The position numbers and the translations under genes were made by a program. From the NCBI GenBank assembly GCA_963611355.1, contig CAVDRM010000026.1, positions 1-35,375 of the forward strand: 35,375 bases of DNA, in the 5' to 3' direction. The notes beneath the pieces are model-generated. The model saw only the letters and a program-made list of their open reading frames with translations. It did no database searches and was not told the origin of the DNA. Source of the DNA: CAVDRM01 sp963611355 (lineage in GTDB: Bacteria > Bacillota > Clostridia > Christensenellales > Aristaeellaceae). Below are positions 7,972 through 14,900 of this stretch, one piece after another; position 1 is the first letter of the stretch, and every line of letters starts with the position of its first letter.

Positions 7972-8782
7972 ATGGCGTATATCGAGATACGGAATGTCAC
8001 AAAAGCATATGGGAATCAAATGGTTTTAAATCATGTTTCCGTATCATGGGAAAGAGGGAAAATTCATGGGCTGACAGGAAGAAACGGAAGCGGCAAGACA
8101 CAGCTTTTCAAATGTCTGTGCGGCTATGCTGCCCCGGACAGCGGCGTGATTTGCGTGGATGGACAAATTATCGGTCGGGACAGACCTTTTCCTCAGTCGA
8201 TGGAATTGCTCATTGATGGGCCGGGCTTCCTGCCCGATTTTAGCGATCTGTTTAATTTGCAGCTGCTTGCCGTGATACGTTCCGAATTAAGGCATCACCG
8301 CACAATTCGGCGACTCGCAAAAATGTGCCTTTTGCGCCATCTACTTCTTGCAAAAATCTCGATTTACATCCAGTAAACCATCGATTTTTGCAATCGTATC
8401 TGGCACAAAATTCACGATTTATCGTGCCCCTCATTTGTGCGGTGCTGCCTTAACGACAGATACACTGCGTGCCTGCATGCGGACGGTCGGATGCGGACAG
8501 GTCGGCAAAAAGCGGTATGGACAATATAGCCTTGGGATGAAGCAAAGGCTCGGCATTGCGCAGGCCATCATGGAAAGCCCCGATCTTCTTATCTTGGACG
8601 AGCCGTTCAACGGATTGGATAGAAGAGGCGTAGAAGACATCAGGCAGCTGTTGCTGGATTTCAGGGATGCGGGGAAAACCATTCTGATAGCAAGACACTA
8701 CGCAGAAGATATTGACGAGCTGTGTGATACTGTGCACCATATGGACGCAGGCGTCCTGTCAGGCAGTAACCCGATGAGATAG
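7972..8782 (+). pseudogene. ABC transporter ATP-binding protein, disrupted by a MITE-like insertion
   Basis: An ABC ATPase gene split by the element at 8290-8450. The N-terminal part (106 codons to 8289) has YIEIRNVTKAYG and Walker A GRNGSGKT. The part from 8453 has the signature YSLGMKQRLGIAQA, Walker B LLILDEP and an H-loop region that reads ARHYAED instead of the usual SH. Removing the element and one TA copy joins codon TTA to ACG in frame and gives a continuous protein of about 215 aa. The 163-base gain shifts the frame and introduces a stop, so the present gene is broken. The intact form resembles solitary ATPases of Clostridia that assist peptide-resistance permeases; no permease gene is adjacent. 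A 9-bp inverted repeat (7896-7904/7955-7963) precedes the start. Confidence 0.9.
8290..8450. mobile_element. 161-bp MITE-like element inserted in the ABC ATPase gene
   Basis: Non-coding element with 16-bp terminal inverted repeats: AGGCATCACCGCACAA at 8290-8305 and its complement at 8435-8450, with one mismatch. It is flanked by TA on both sides (8288-8289, 8451-8452), consistent with TA duplication as made by IS630/Tc1-mariner transposases. The flanks can also be read as a TTAA duplication. Inside is a second inverted repeat, ttgcaaaaat (8348-8357) against atttttgcaa (8384-8393), so the whole unit can fold. It encodes no transposase. The first 52 bases recur exactly at 35324-35375. Confidence 0.85.
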
Positions 8783-8813
8783 GGCGGAAAAAACGCAATA
8801 ATGAAAACGATAG

Positions 8814-9320
8814 CTACGCCTCCGGCTGTCTCGCCCTGCTTCGCAGCCAGTCGACAAGGGGCTGAAGGTTGCTCTCGTTCACCCGTGAGCCGCCGTCCGC
8901 CAGGAGCGTCAGCACATCGGCCTCCTCCGGCGAACGCTTTTCTTTCTTCTGAAGCCGTCGGCGGAGGCGGCGCATATGCACCCGCTCCCGAAACGAAAGG
9001 CCGTCCGTCCGATAGCCGCCCTGCATCAGCAGAAACGGCATGGTCAGACGGTTCTGCTCTATCATCTCCTGCGCCGCGCCGCTCGTCGCCAGAAGGCCGA
9101 CGGCGCAGACGGCGTCCAGCAGGTAGCGCTCCTTGACCTGCTTTAAATGCATGATTTCCCCGTCCCGCACGGGCGCCAAATAGATAATGCGCGTGCCCTT
9201 GGGCACGGCGCTCCACGCATTCTTCAGGGGGTACACGGTCAGGCCGGCCAGCCGCCCCAGCATGCGGGCATATTCGCCGGTAAATCCGGTTTTTGACGAA
9301 AAAACAACGGCGTCCGCCAT
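8814..9320 (-). CDS. Flavodoxin-like protein
   Basis: Cytosolic 168-aa protein. Its N-terminus AVVFSSKTGFTGEYARML has the flavodoxin pattern, a beta strand followed by an FMN-phosphate loop rich in Ser/Thr/Gly and then a helix. It probably binds FMN and carries electrons, or is a flavodoxin-fold domain adapted to another role. The C-terminal third is unusually basic (HMRRLRRRLQKKEKR). It lies downstream of lepB, separated by a terminator, and reads the same way. No partner gene indicates its redox role. Confidence 0.78.
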   Translation of the reverse strand: MADAVVFSSKTGFTGEYARMLGRLAGLTVYPLKNAWSAVPKGTRIIYLAPVRDGEIMHLKQVKERYLLDAVCAVGLLATSGAAQEMIEQNRLTMPFLLMQGGYRTDGLSFRERVHMRRLRRRLQKKEKRSPEEADVLTLLADGGSRVNESNLQPLVDWLRSRARQPEA

Positions 9321-9353
9321 GCCCCTTTCTCCCTTCCTTCTTTCGTCCGGTTT

Positions 9354-9381
9354 TCAAAAGGACTGCCAAACGGCAGTCCTT
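9354..9381 (-). terminator. Rho-independent terminator after lepB
   Basis: Perfect 10-bp stem (9358-9367 with 9372-9381) and a 4-base loop. On the minus strand it is followed by TTTT overlapping the stem base. It lies 15 bases after the lepB stop codon and 34 bases before the flavodoxin-like start. Confidence 0.8.
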
Positions 9382-9396
9382 CCATTCAAGCGCATA

Positions 9397-10041
9397 TCAT
9401 TCAACGCTTCTGATTTTGTTAAACGGATAGAGCACGCACTTGACCTTGCCCATGATGGCGCTGCGCGAAATCGGGCCGACATCGGAAGAGCGGCTGTCGT
9501 GCGAATTGCCGCGGTTGTCGCCCATGACAAAATACTCGTCCTCCCCCAGCAGGGTGCGCGGGTAGTTGGTCGTGGCGGCGCTGCCCATCAGTTCGGGATT
9601 TTCGACCTGCTTGCCGTTCACGAACAGCACGCCGTTCACCATTTCGATGATGTCGCCCGGCACGGCGGCCACGCGCTTGACAAACAGCGTATGCTCCGTC
9701 ACCTCAATCGACGCGCCGATATTGAACAGCACCTCATTGCGGTCCGGATAACGGCAGATGACGATGTCCCCGCGCTGCGGGTCGGCGGTCCAATAGTCGA
9801 TTTTCGAGCAGAAAACAATCTCGCCGTCCGCCAGGGTGTTGCTCATGCTCCTGCCGTCCACGCGAATCGGCTCAAAAATGTACATGCGCACGAGGCTTGC
9901 GATGACCACGGCGGCCAGCAGGGTGACGACCCAGCTCATGATTTCCTGTCCCACTGTTTTTTTCGGCTTATCCTTTTTCGCTTTCTTGCCCTTTTCCTTC
10001 GGGGCTTTCAGATTGGTTTCCTGTTCTGCGTTCGGTTCCAT
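9397..10041 (-). CDS. lepB: Signal peptidase I
   Basis: Membrane-bound serine protease that removes signal peptides from exported proteins, 214 aa. A Lys-rich cytoplasmic tail (about 1-30) is followed by one transmembrane helix (about 33-53). Catalytic Ser is in GRSMSNTL (S65, the usual SMxPTL box with Asn for Pro). The general base Lys is in VKRVAAVPGD (K122). The conserved GDNRGNSHDSR box is at 174-184. It is preceded by the DUF951 gene 21 bases upstream and shares its promoter. It would process the several secreted proteins of this window. Confidence 0.97.
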   Translation of the reverse strand: MEPNAEQETNLKAPKEKGKKAKKDKPKKTVGQEIMSWVVTLLAAVVIASLVRMYIFEPIRVDGRSMSNTLADGEIVFCSKIDYWTADPQRGDIVICRYPDRNEVLFNIGASIEVTEHTLFVKRVAAVPGDIIEMVNGVLFVNGKQVENPELMGSAATTNYPRTLLGEDEYFVMGDNRGNSHDSRSSDVGPISRSAIMGKVKCVLYPFNKIRSVE

Positions 10042-10062
10042 GATTGCGCGGTTTCCTCCTTG

Positions 10063-10287
10063 TCAGAGGGCAGGCTTCGCGGGGGCGGCGGCCGGTTCGG
10101 GGCCGCGCTCCAGAAGCGCCTTCCTCTTTTTTAAAAATACCTGCCTGTCCAGCATCACAATGCGGCCGCATTGAAGACACTTGATTTTAATGTCCGCGCC
10201 CGTGCGCACCACCTGCCATTCGTCTCCGCCGCAGGGGTGCGGCTTTCTGGTGCGGATTTTGTCGCCCAGCCGTATCTCGTCCTCCAT
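10063..10287 (-). CDS. DUF951 family protein
   Basis: Small protein of 74 aa with the DUF951 pattern: LGDKIRTRKPHPCG, a WQVVRTGADIKIKC stretch and CLQCGR followed by a basic LKKRK. Cys at about 19, 37 and 40 suggest a metal site. The family is conserved in Firmicutes but uncharacterised. The start is chosen at 10287 because GGAGG lies 8 bases upstream; the longer ORF covers the promoter. The Ala/Pro-rich tail after residue 60 is probably disordered. First gene of the lepB unit. Confidence 0.88.
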   Translation of the reverse strand: MEDEIRLGDKIRTRKPHPCGGDEWQVVRTGADIKIKCLQCGRIVMLDRQVFLKKRKALLERGPEPAAAPAKPAL

Positions 10288-10318
10288 GAACGCCGCCTCC
10301 TTTTGATGCACCGAAACT

Positions 10319-10347
10319 ATTATATACGCTTTGGCCATATTTTTCAA
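10319..10347 (-). promoter_or_regulatory. Predicted sigma-A promoter of DUF951-lepB
   Basis: Minus strand TTGAAA (10342-10347), 17-base spacer, TATAAT (10319-10324). It lies about 32 bases before the DUF951 start. Confidence 0.8.
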
Positions 10348-10398
10348 TCGGAATTTACGGGCTGAAGCAGGGCAGAGGCTTTTCGCCGTTTATACATG

Positions 10399-10424
10399 AA
10401 AAATCCGCCTCGTTTGAGACGGAT
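10399..10424 (-). terminator. Terminator of the tRNA operon
   Basis: On the minus strand the stem 10416-10424 pairs with 10403-10411 (9 bp, one G-T) around a 4-base loop and is followed by TTTTT. It begins 2 bases after the last tRNA's CCA. Confidence 0.85.
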
Positions 10425-10426
10425 TG

Positions 10427-10502
10427 TGGTGCGCCATCAGGGACTCGAACCCGGGACACCCTGATTAAGAGTCAGGTGCTCTACCAACTGAGCTAATGGC
10501 GC
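10427..10502 (-). tRNA. tRNA-Lys (anticodon CTT)
   Basis: Cloverleaf with 7-bp acceptor GCGCCAT/ATGGCGC, anticodon loop CTCTTAA on a CCTGA/TCAGG stem, GGTTCGA T-loop, discriminator A and encoded CCA. Last gene of the eight-tRNA cluster. Confidence 0.95.
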
Positions 10503-10517
10503 ATAAAAGGGATAAGC

Positions 10518-10591
<74 letters not shown>

Positions 10592-10595
10592 AAGT

Positions 10596-10671
10596 TGGAG
10601 CGGTAGACGAGACTCGGACTCGCGACCTCCACCTTGGCAAGGTGGCGCTCTACCAACTGAGCTACTACCGC
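10596..10671 (-). tRNA. tRNA-Gly (anticodon GCC)
   Basis: Acceptor GCGGTAG/CTACCGC, anticodon loop TTGCCAA on a CCACC/GGTGG stem, discriminator T and encoded CCA. Only 4 bases separate it from the next tRNA-Gly. The two Gly isoacceptors together read all GGN codons except GGG/GGA wobble limits. Confidence 0.95.
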
Positions 10672-10690
10672 ATAAAAGAAGCAATGAAAC

Positions 10691-10774
10691 TGGTGCGGGT
10701 GAAGAGACTCGAACTCATACACCGTGAGGTACCAGATCCTAAATCTGGCGCGTCTGCCATTCCGCCACACCCGC
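10691..10774 (-). tRNA. tRNA-Leu (anticodon TAG)
   Basis: Class II tRNA of 84 nt with a long variable arm. Acceptor GCGGGTG/CACCCGC, anticodon loop TTTAGGA on a CCAGA/TCTGG stem, discriminator A and encoded CCA. Confidence 0.95.
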
Positions 10775-10814
10775 AGGAAGCCCGTGCAGGGTCTTGACCG
10801 GGTGTCCGGAAGGG

Positions 10815-10890
10815 TGGTGACCCATCGGGGATTCGAACCCCGGACACCTTGATTAAAAGTCAAGTGCTCTGCCAACTGAGCTAATGGGTC
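10815..10890 (-). tRNA. tRNA-Lys (anticodon TTT)
   Basis: Acceptor GACCCAT/ATGGGTC, anticodon loop CTTTTAA on a CTTGA/TCAAG stem, discriminator A and encoded CCA. Second Lys isoacceptor of the operon. Confidence 0.95.
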
Positions 10891-10894
10891 ACAG

Positions 10895-10969
10895 TGGCTG
10901 GGGTGGCAGGGATCGAACCTACGAATGCGGGAGTCAAAGTCCCGTGCCTTACCGCTTGGCTACACCCCA
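10895..10969 (-). tRNA. tRNA-Gln (anticodon TTG)
   Basis: Acceptor TGGGGTG/CACCCCA, anticodon loop CTTTGAC on a CGGGA/TCCCG stem, discriminator G and encoded CCA. The U1-A72 type end is usual for bacterial tRNA-Gln. Confidence 0.95.
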
Positions 10970-10999
10970 ACATCGTCTGCCAGCCTGAAGCAGCAAAAA

Positions 11000-11075
11000 T
11001 GGGGTGGGTAGTGGGGATCGAACCCACGATATCCAGAGCCACAATCTGGCGCTCTACCGCTGAACTATACCCACC
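11000..11075 (-). tRNA. tRNA-His (anticodon GTG)
   Basis: Acceptor GTGGGTA/TACCCAC with an additional 5' G (G-1) facing the C discriminator, the hallmark of tRNA-His. Anticodon loop TTGTGGC on a CCAGA/TCTGG stem; encoded CCA. Confidence 0.95.
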
Positions 11076-11084
11076 ATAAAAGAC

Positions 11085-11161
<77 letters not shown>

Positions 11162-11223
11162 AGGCCGCGGAGCGGTTGTCAAGGTGAGTACCGGACGGCA
11201 CTTTTCCCTGCTGACAGGTCAAT

Positions 11224-11252
11224 ATCATACTACACCTTTCGCCGCTTGTCAA
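11224..11252 (-). promoter_or_regulatory. Strong sigma-A promoter of the tRNA operon
   Basis: Minus strand TTGACA (11247-11252), 17-base spacer, TATGAT (11224-11229). It is near consensus and lies about 60 bases before tRNA-Arg, as expected for a stable RNA promoter. Confidence 0.88.
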
Positions 11253-11351
11253 GCGTTTTTTTCGTCAGGCCGTCAAAAAATTCACGGAAAAAATCAAAGA
11301 ATGTACGCATAAGATTTTTCCCCGACCTATGTAAAATCCCGCTATTTTTGC

Positions 11352-11381
11352 TTGACAATCCATTGCACTTTGCGGTATTTT
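11352..11381 (+). promoter_or_regulatory. Predicted promoter of the uridine kinase operon
   Basis: TTGACA (11352-11357), then TATTTT (11376-11381) after 18 bases. It starts about 85 bases before the udk start codon. Confidence 0.6.
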
Positions 11382-11441
11382 GTATGCTGTGATGCTTTGG
11401 CATCCGCTTGGACAAAAAGACCTTGTGAGGAGGGGCGGCTC

Positions 11442-12059
11442 ATGCTTTTCATCGGCATCTGCGGTGCCAGCGGCTCCGGAAAATCGACCCTTGCGGAGGA
11501 GCTGACACGCGCCATCGGCGTTCAAAGCACCGTCATCAATCAGGATGCCTACTATCTGGACCATGCCGACCTGCCCTTTGAGGAGCGCGCCGCGCTCAAC
11601 TATGACGAGCCGTGCATCTTTGACCATGACCTTCTGTACAGGGACATCTGCACCCTGCTGGATGGCAAGCCCATCGAGCGCAAGTCCTATGACTTTTCCC
11701 TCCATGCGCGGTGCGACACGCATGAAAGGGTCGAGCCGTCCGAGGTGCTGATTGTCGAGGGCATTCACGCCTTTTATGACCCGCGCCTATGCGAAAAAAT
11801 GTACCTGAAGCTCTACATTTCCGTTGAGCCGGACATCTGCCTGCTGCGCCGCATTACGCGGGACATCAAGGAGCGCGGGCGGCAGATTGACAACATTTCC
11901 GCCCAGTATCTCGCCACCGTCAAGCCCATGTACGACCGCTACATCCGCAACTATGTCCACGAGGCGGACGTCATCGTTGCCCGCGGCGGCAAGAATGCCC
12001 GCATTGTGGAAATTCTGGCGGGCTATCTGCGGGATAAGCTGTCTGAAAAGGAAGACTGA
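11442..12059 (+). CDS. udk: Uridine kinase
   Basis: Phosphorylates uridine (and cytidine) to the monophosphate in pyrimidine salvage; cytosolic, 205 aa, the usual Udk length. Walker A GASGSGKST lies at residues 8-16. INQDAYY matches the DxYY substrate region, NYDEPCIFD the conserved DHP-like segment, and VLIVEGIHAFYD the Udk signature. RRITRDIKERGR forms the lid. The start at 11442 is preceded by GAGGAGG; the longer frame begins upstream of the promoter's -10. Two secreted glycosidase genes follow 18 and 108 bases behind the preceding gene and may be cotranscribed. Confidence 0.93.
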   Translation: MLFIGICGASGSGKSTLAEELTRAIGVQSTVINQDAYYLDHADLPFEERAALNYDEPCIFDHDLLYRDICTLLDGKPIERKSYDFSLHARCDTHERVEPSEVLIVEGIHAFYDPRLCEKMYLKLYISVEPDICLLRRITRDIKERGRQIDNISAQYLATVKPMYDRYIRNYVHEADVIVARGGKNARIVEILAGYLRDKLSEKED

Positions 12060-12077
12060 AAGGACGCTCTGCCTGTT

Positions 12078-12974
12078 ATGAAACGCTTCAATCAATTTTT
12101 CTGCCTTCTGCTGGCGCTTTTTAGCGTTCTGCCCGCCGCCCTCGGCGAAAGCACGGACGATGCGGCGCAGTTTGCCGACTTTTCCGAAAAATTCGGGGCA
12201 TATTTTCTGGAAGCAGGTGCGGAACCCGTCATCACGGAAAACAGCTATCAAAGCCACGATATGTATTTTGAAATCCGCTCTGAGCGGGCGAACAGGTCGG
12301 ATGTTTACGTCGTCGATATTTATGTGCGCTCGGTGGAGGTGATTCGCCGCGCCTTCGGCGGCGGGCAATGGCACGAAAAGCTGGAAACCGTGCCCGCCAT
12401 TGCGGAGCGCAGCGGCGCGATTTTGGCCTTGACGGGCGACAACAGCCAGAATTTCAATGCCGGCTGGGTCTTTGCAAACGGCGAGCAAAAGCGCAAGTGT
12501 ACCGCGAAGCCCGGCAGAAACCTGTGCATCCTCTATAAAAACGGCGTGATGGAGACCATGCGGGGGAAAAATGTAGACAATGACGCCGTCGCCGATGCCG
12601 CAGAGCGGATTTGGCAGTCCTTTTTCTTTGGCCCGGCTCTCCTGAATGATGAAGGAAAAGCTTACGGCAAATTTGATTCCGGCATTGCGTCGGCCAACCC
12701 CCGCTCCGCCATCGGCTATTTTGAGCCGGGACATTACTGCCTCGTGCAGGCGGACGGGCGCTCGACAAAGAGTGCCGTCGAAAGCGGCGGCAAAAACAAG
12801 GGCATGGAGCTTACGGCGCTGGCTGCCTATATGGAGGGCTTGGGCTGCAAGGCGGCCTATAATCTGGACGGCGGCCGCTCCTCCGTCCTGTGGTTTAACG
12901 GGAGCATCGTCTCCACCCCCTATAAAGGCGGCCGTGAGGTGGGCGACATCATTGTCTTAGCCGAGAAAAACTGA
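12078..12974 (+). CDS. Secreted phosphodiester glycosidase family protein, tandem copy 1
   Basis: Exported protein of 298 aa with a signal peptide (MKRFNQFFCLLLALFSVLPA, cleavage probably after AALG). The mature part matches the NAGPA/phosphodiester glycosidase family: ILALTGDNSQNF, an FFFGPALL segment, NPRSAIGYFEPG, and the C-terminal YNLDGGRSSVLWF with the conserved D-G-G. It probably acts on phosphodiester-linked sugars of the envelope or extracellular glycans; the substrate is unknown. The ribosome site (AAAGGA) is weak and 13 bases from the ATG. The next gene is a close paralogue. Confidence 0.88.
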   Translation: MKRFNQFFCLLLALFSVLPAALGESTDDAAQFADFSEKFGAYFLEAGAEPVITENSYQSHDMYFEIRSERANRSDVYVVDIYVRSVEVIRRAFGGGQWHEKLETVPAIAERSGAILALTGDNSQNFNAGWVFANGEQKRKCTAKPGRNLCILYKNGVMETMRGKNVDNDAVADAAERIWQSFFFGPALLNDEGKAYGKFDSGIASANPRSAIGYFEPGHYCLVQADGRSTKSAVESGGKNKGMELTALAAYMEGLGCKAAYNLDGGRSSVLWFNGSIVSTPYKGGREVGDIIVLAEKN

Positions 12975-13067
12975 CGCGCTTTTTTTCTTCGGGTCATCTT
13001 CTCTTTTGATCCGCCTGACGAAAAACGGCACGACCATGCGCATTGATTGTGAAAGGACTTTAAAAGG

Positions 13068-13967
13068 ATGAAAATCATCAAAAATTTTCTCTGCCTTCTG
13101 CTGGCGCTTTGCTGCGTTCTGCCCGCCGCCCTCGGCGAAAGCACGGACGATGCGGCGCAGTTTGCCGACTTTTCCGAACAATTCGGGGAATATTTTCTGG
13201 AAGCAGGCGCAGAGCCCGTCATTACGGAAAACAGCTACCGAAGCCACGATATGTATTTTGAAATCCGCTCCGAGCGGGCGAATAATTCCGACGTTTATGT
13301 CGTCGATATTTATGTGCGCTCGGTGGAGGTGATTCACCGTGCCTTCGGCGGCGGGCGCTGGGGCGGCAGCTTGGAGCGCGTGCCCGCCATTGCGGAGCGC
13401 AGCGGCGCGATTTTGGCCCTGACCGGCGACAACAGCCAGAATTTCAAAGAGGGCTGGATTTTTGTCAACGGCGAACGCAAGCGCAAATGCTCCGCCACCA
13501 TCGCCCGCCACCTGTGCATCCTGTACAAAAACGGCGTGATGGAGACCATTCAGGGTAATAAGGTGGACAACAAGGTTATTTCAAAATCCGCCGACCAAAT
13601 CTGGCAGACCTTCCTCTTCGGCCCCGGCCTCTTGGACGGCGACGGAAAAGCCTATGCAAAATTCAATTCCAGCGTTTCCCCTGCCAATCCCCGCTCCGCC
13701 ATCGGCTATTTTGAGCCGGGGCATTACTGCTTCGTGCAGGTGGACGGCCGCTCGACAAAGAGCGCCCTGCAGAGCGGCAGCAAAAACAGCGGCATGACGC
13801 TTGTAGCGCTGGCTGCCTATATGGAGGGCTTGGGCTGCAAGGCGGCCTACAATCTGGACGGCGGCCAATCCTCCGTCCTGTGGTTTAACGGCAGCTTCGT
13901 CTCCACGCCCTATAACGGCGGGCGGAAGATTGCGGATGTCGTGGCGCTGGTTCCTTCCGCCGAATAA
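13068..13967 (+). CDS. Secreted phosphodiester glycosidase family protein, tandem copy 2
   Basis: Paralogue of the preceding gene, 299 aa, with the same architecture. The first 120 residues differ by only a few substitutions, and the DNA is nearly identical in long blocks, so the pair arose by recent tandem duplication. The C-terminal YNLDGGQSSVLWF and the NPRSAIGYFEPG box are retained, which suggests both remain functional. Divergence is concentrated around ERKRKCSATIARH and the segment at about 160-190. GAAAGGA precedes the start by about 12 bases. A strong terminator follows. Confidence 0.88.
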   Translation: MKIIKNFLCLLLALCCVLPAALGESTDDAAQFADFSEQFGEYFLEAGAEPVITENSYRSHDMYFEIRSERANNSDVYVVDIYVRSVEVIHRAFGGGRWGGSLERVPAIAERSGAILALTGDNSQNFKEGWIFVNGERKRKCSATIARHLCILYKNGVMETIQGNKVDNKVISKSADQIWQTFLFGPGLLDGDGKAYAKFNSSVSPANPRSAIGYFEPGHYCFVQVDGRSTKSALQSGSKNSGMTLVALAAYMEGLGCKAAYNLDGGQSSVLWFNGSFVSTPYNGGRKIADVVALVPSAE

Positions 13968-13980
13968 AATCAAAAATTTG

Positions 13981-14010
13981 AAAGACCGCGTCTGTAACGA
14001 CGCGGTCTTT
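13981..14010. terminator. Bidirectional terminator between the glycosidase pair and ybaK
   Basis: Perfect 12-bp stem (13981-13992 with 13999-14010) and 6-base loop, with A- and T-rich ends on both strands. It lies 13 bases after the glycosidase stop and 8 bases after the minus-strand stop of the YbaK gene. Confidence 0.9.
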
Positions 14011-14018
14011 TGGCACGG

Positions 14019-14498
14019 TCAAATCAGGTCGGCGTATTGCCCGCGGACAATTTCGGCGAGCTTATCCGGCGGAAGGAGCATCTGCTCGCCGCGCAGACCG
14101 GCGCTGACGGCGATTTCATCGCAAAGCTGCGCCGTTTCGTCGATATAGGTCGGGAACAGCTTTTTCATGCCGACGGGGGAGCAACCGCCGCGCACATAGC
14201 CCGTCAGCGGCAGCAATTCCCGGACGGGGAGCATCTCCACGCTCTTGTTGCAGCTGGCCTTGGCGACCTTTTTCAAATCCAGCTCCTCGCACACGGGGAT
14301 GCAGCAGACCAGATATCCCGTTTTGTCGCCCTTCAGCACCAGCGTTTTGAACACGGTTTCCGGATTCAGACCGAGTGTTTCGGCAACGAGCCTGCCGTCA
14401 AAATTCTCCTCCGGCACCTCATACTGCAGGGTGTGCAGAGGAATGCCCGCGCTCTCCACGGCGCGCATGGCGTTGGTTTTCTGCATTTTCCGCATCAT
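14019..14498 (-). CDS. ybaK: Cys-tRNA(Pro)/aminoacyl-tRNA deacylase, YbaK/EbsC family
   Basis: Trans-editing enzyme that hydrolyses mischarged tRNA (Cys-tRNA-Pro in the best-studied members); cytosolic, about 159 aa, the standard length. Family features are TNAMRAVESAGIPLHTLQYE at the start, VFKTLVLKGD, the KKVAKA stretch with catalytic-region Lys, and GYVRGGCSPVGMKK with the conserved GG-SP. The start overlaps the redoxin stop codon (ATGA); ATG at 14495 is an equally possible start. GGAGG lies just upstream. It is translated together with the CPYC protein. Confidence 0.92.
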   Translation of the reverse strand: MMRKMQKTNAMRAVESAGIPLHTLQYEVPEENFDGRLVAETLGLNPETVFKTLVLKGDKTGYLVCCIPVCEELDLKKVAKASCNKSVEMLPVRELLPLTGYVRGGCSPVGMKKLFPTYIDETAQLCDEIAVSAGLRGEQMLLPPDKLAEIVRGQYADLI

Positions 14499-14761
14499 GC
14501 GTCCTCCAAGGCGGCCTCCAGAACAGCGCGAATCTTTTTCTTGTCGGCAATGCCCTCGTGCAGCTTCTTGTTGCCAAAGAAGAAGGCTGGCACGAGGTAG
14601 TAGTCGTAGGCGTCCGCCAGCGCCTTTTCCTGCGTTTCCTCGATGAAGCGGATACTGACGGCCGCATAGCGCGGATTTTCCGCCTTCAGCTCCTCCAGCC
14701 ATTTCCCCGCCTGACGGCAGTACGGGCAGCCGCTCAGGTAAAAATAATAAAGTTCTTTCAC
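14495..14761 (-). CDS. Glutaredoxin/thioredoxin-like protein (CPYC)
   Basis: Small redox protein of 88 aa with the active site SGCPYC at residues 10-15. A cis-Pro segment LVPAFFFGNKK follows, as expected for the thioredoxin fold. It probably reduces disulfides or protects a thiol enzyme. The start is GTG, chosen because GGAGGAG lies 7 bases upstream. It overlaps the ybaK start by 4 bases. The context suggests a link with thiol-sensitive YbaK editing, but that is inference. Confidence 0.85.
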   Translation of the reverse strand: MKELYYFYLSGCPYCRQAGKWLEELKAENPRYAAVSIRFIEETQEKALADAYDYYLVPAFFFGNKKLHEGIADKKKIRAVLEAALEDA

Positions 14762-14900
14762 TGTTTTCTCCTCCTCCTATCATTGATTATCGAAGAAAAA
14801 ATCGCTATAATGGCAGGGGTCTGTGCGTCAAAATTCTTCGGCACACTTTGTATTATAACACACGACCCTTGGAATTTCACCGAGAGGAGCGTCATTTTTT

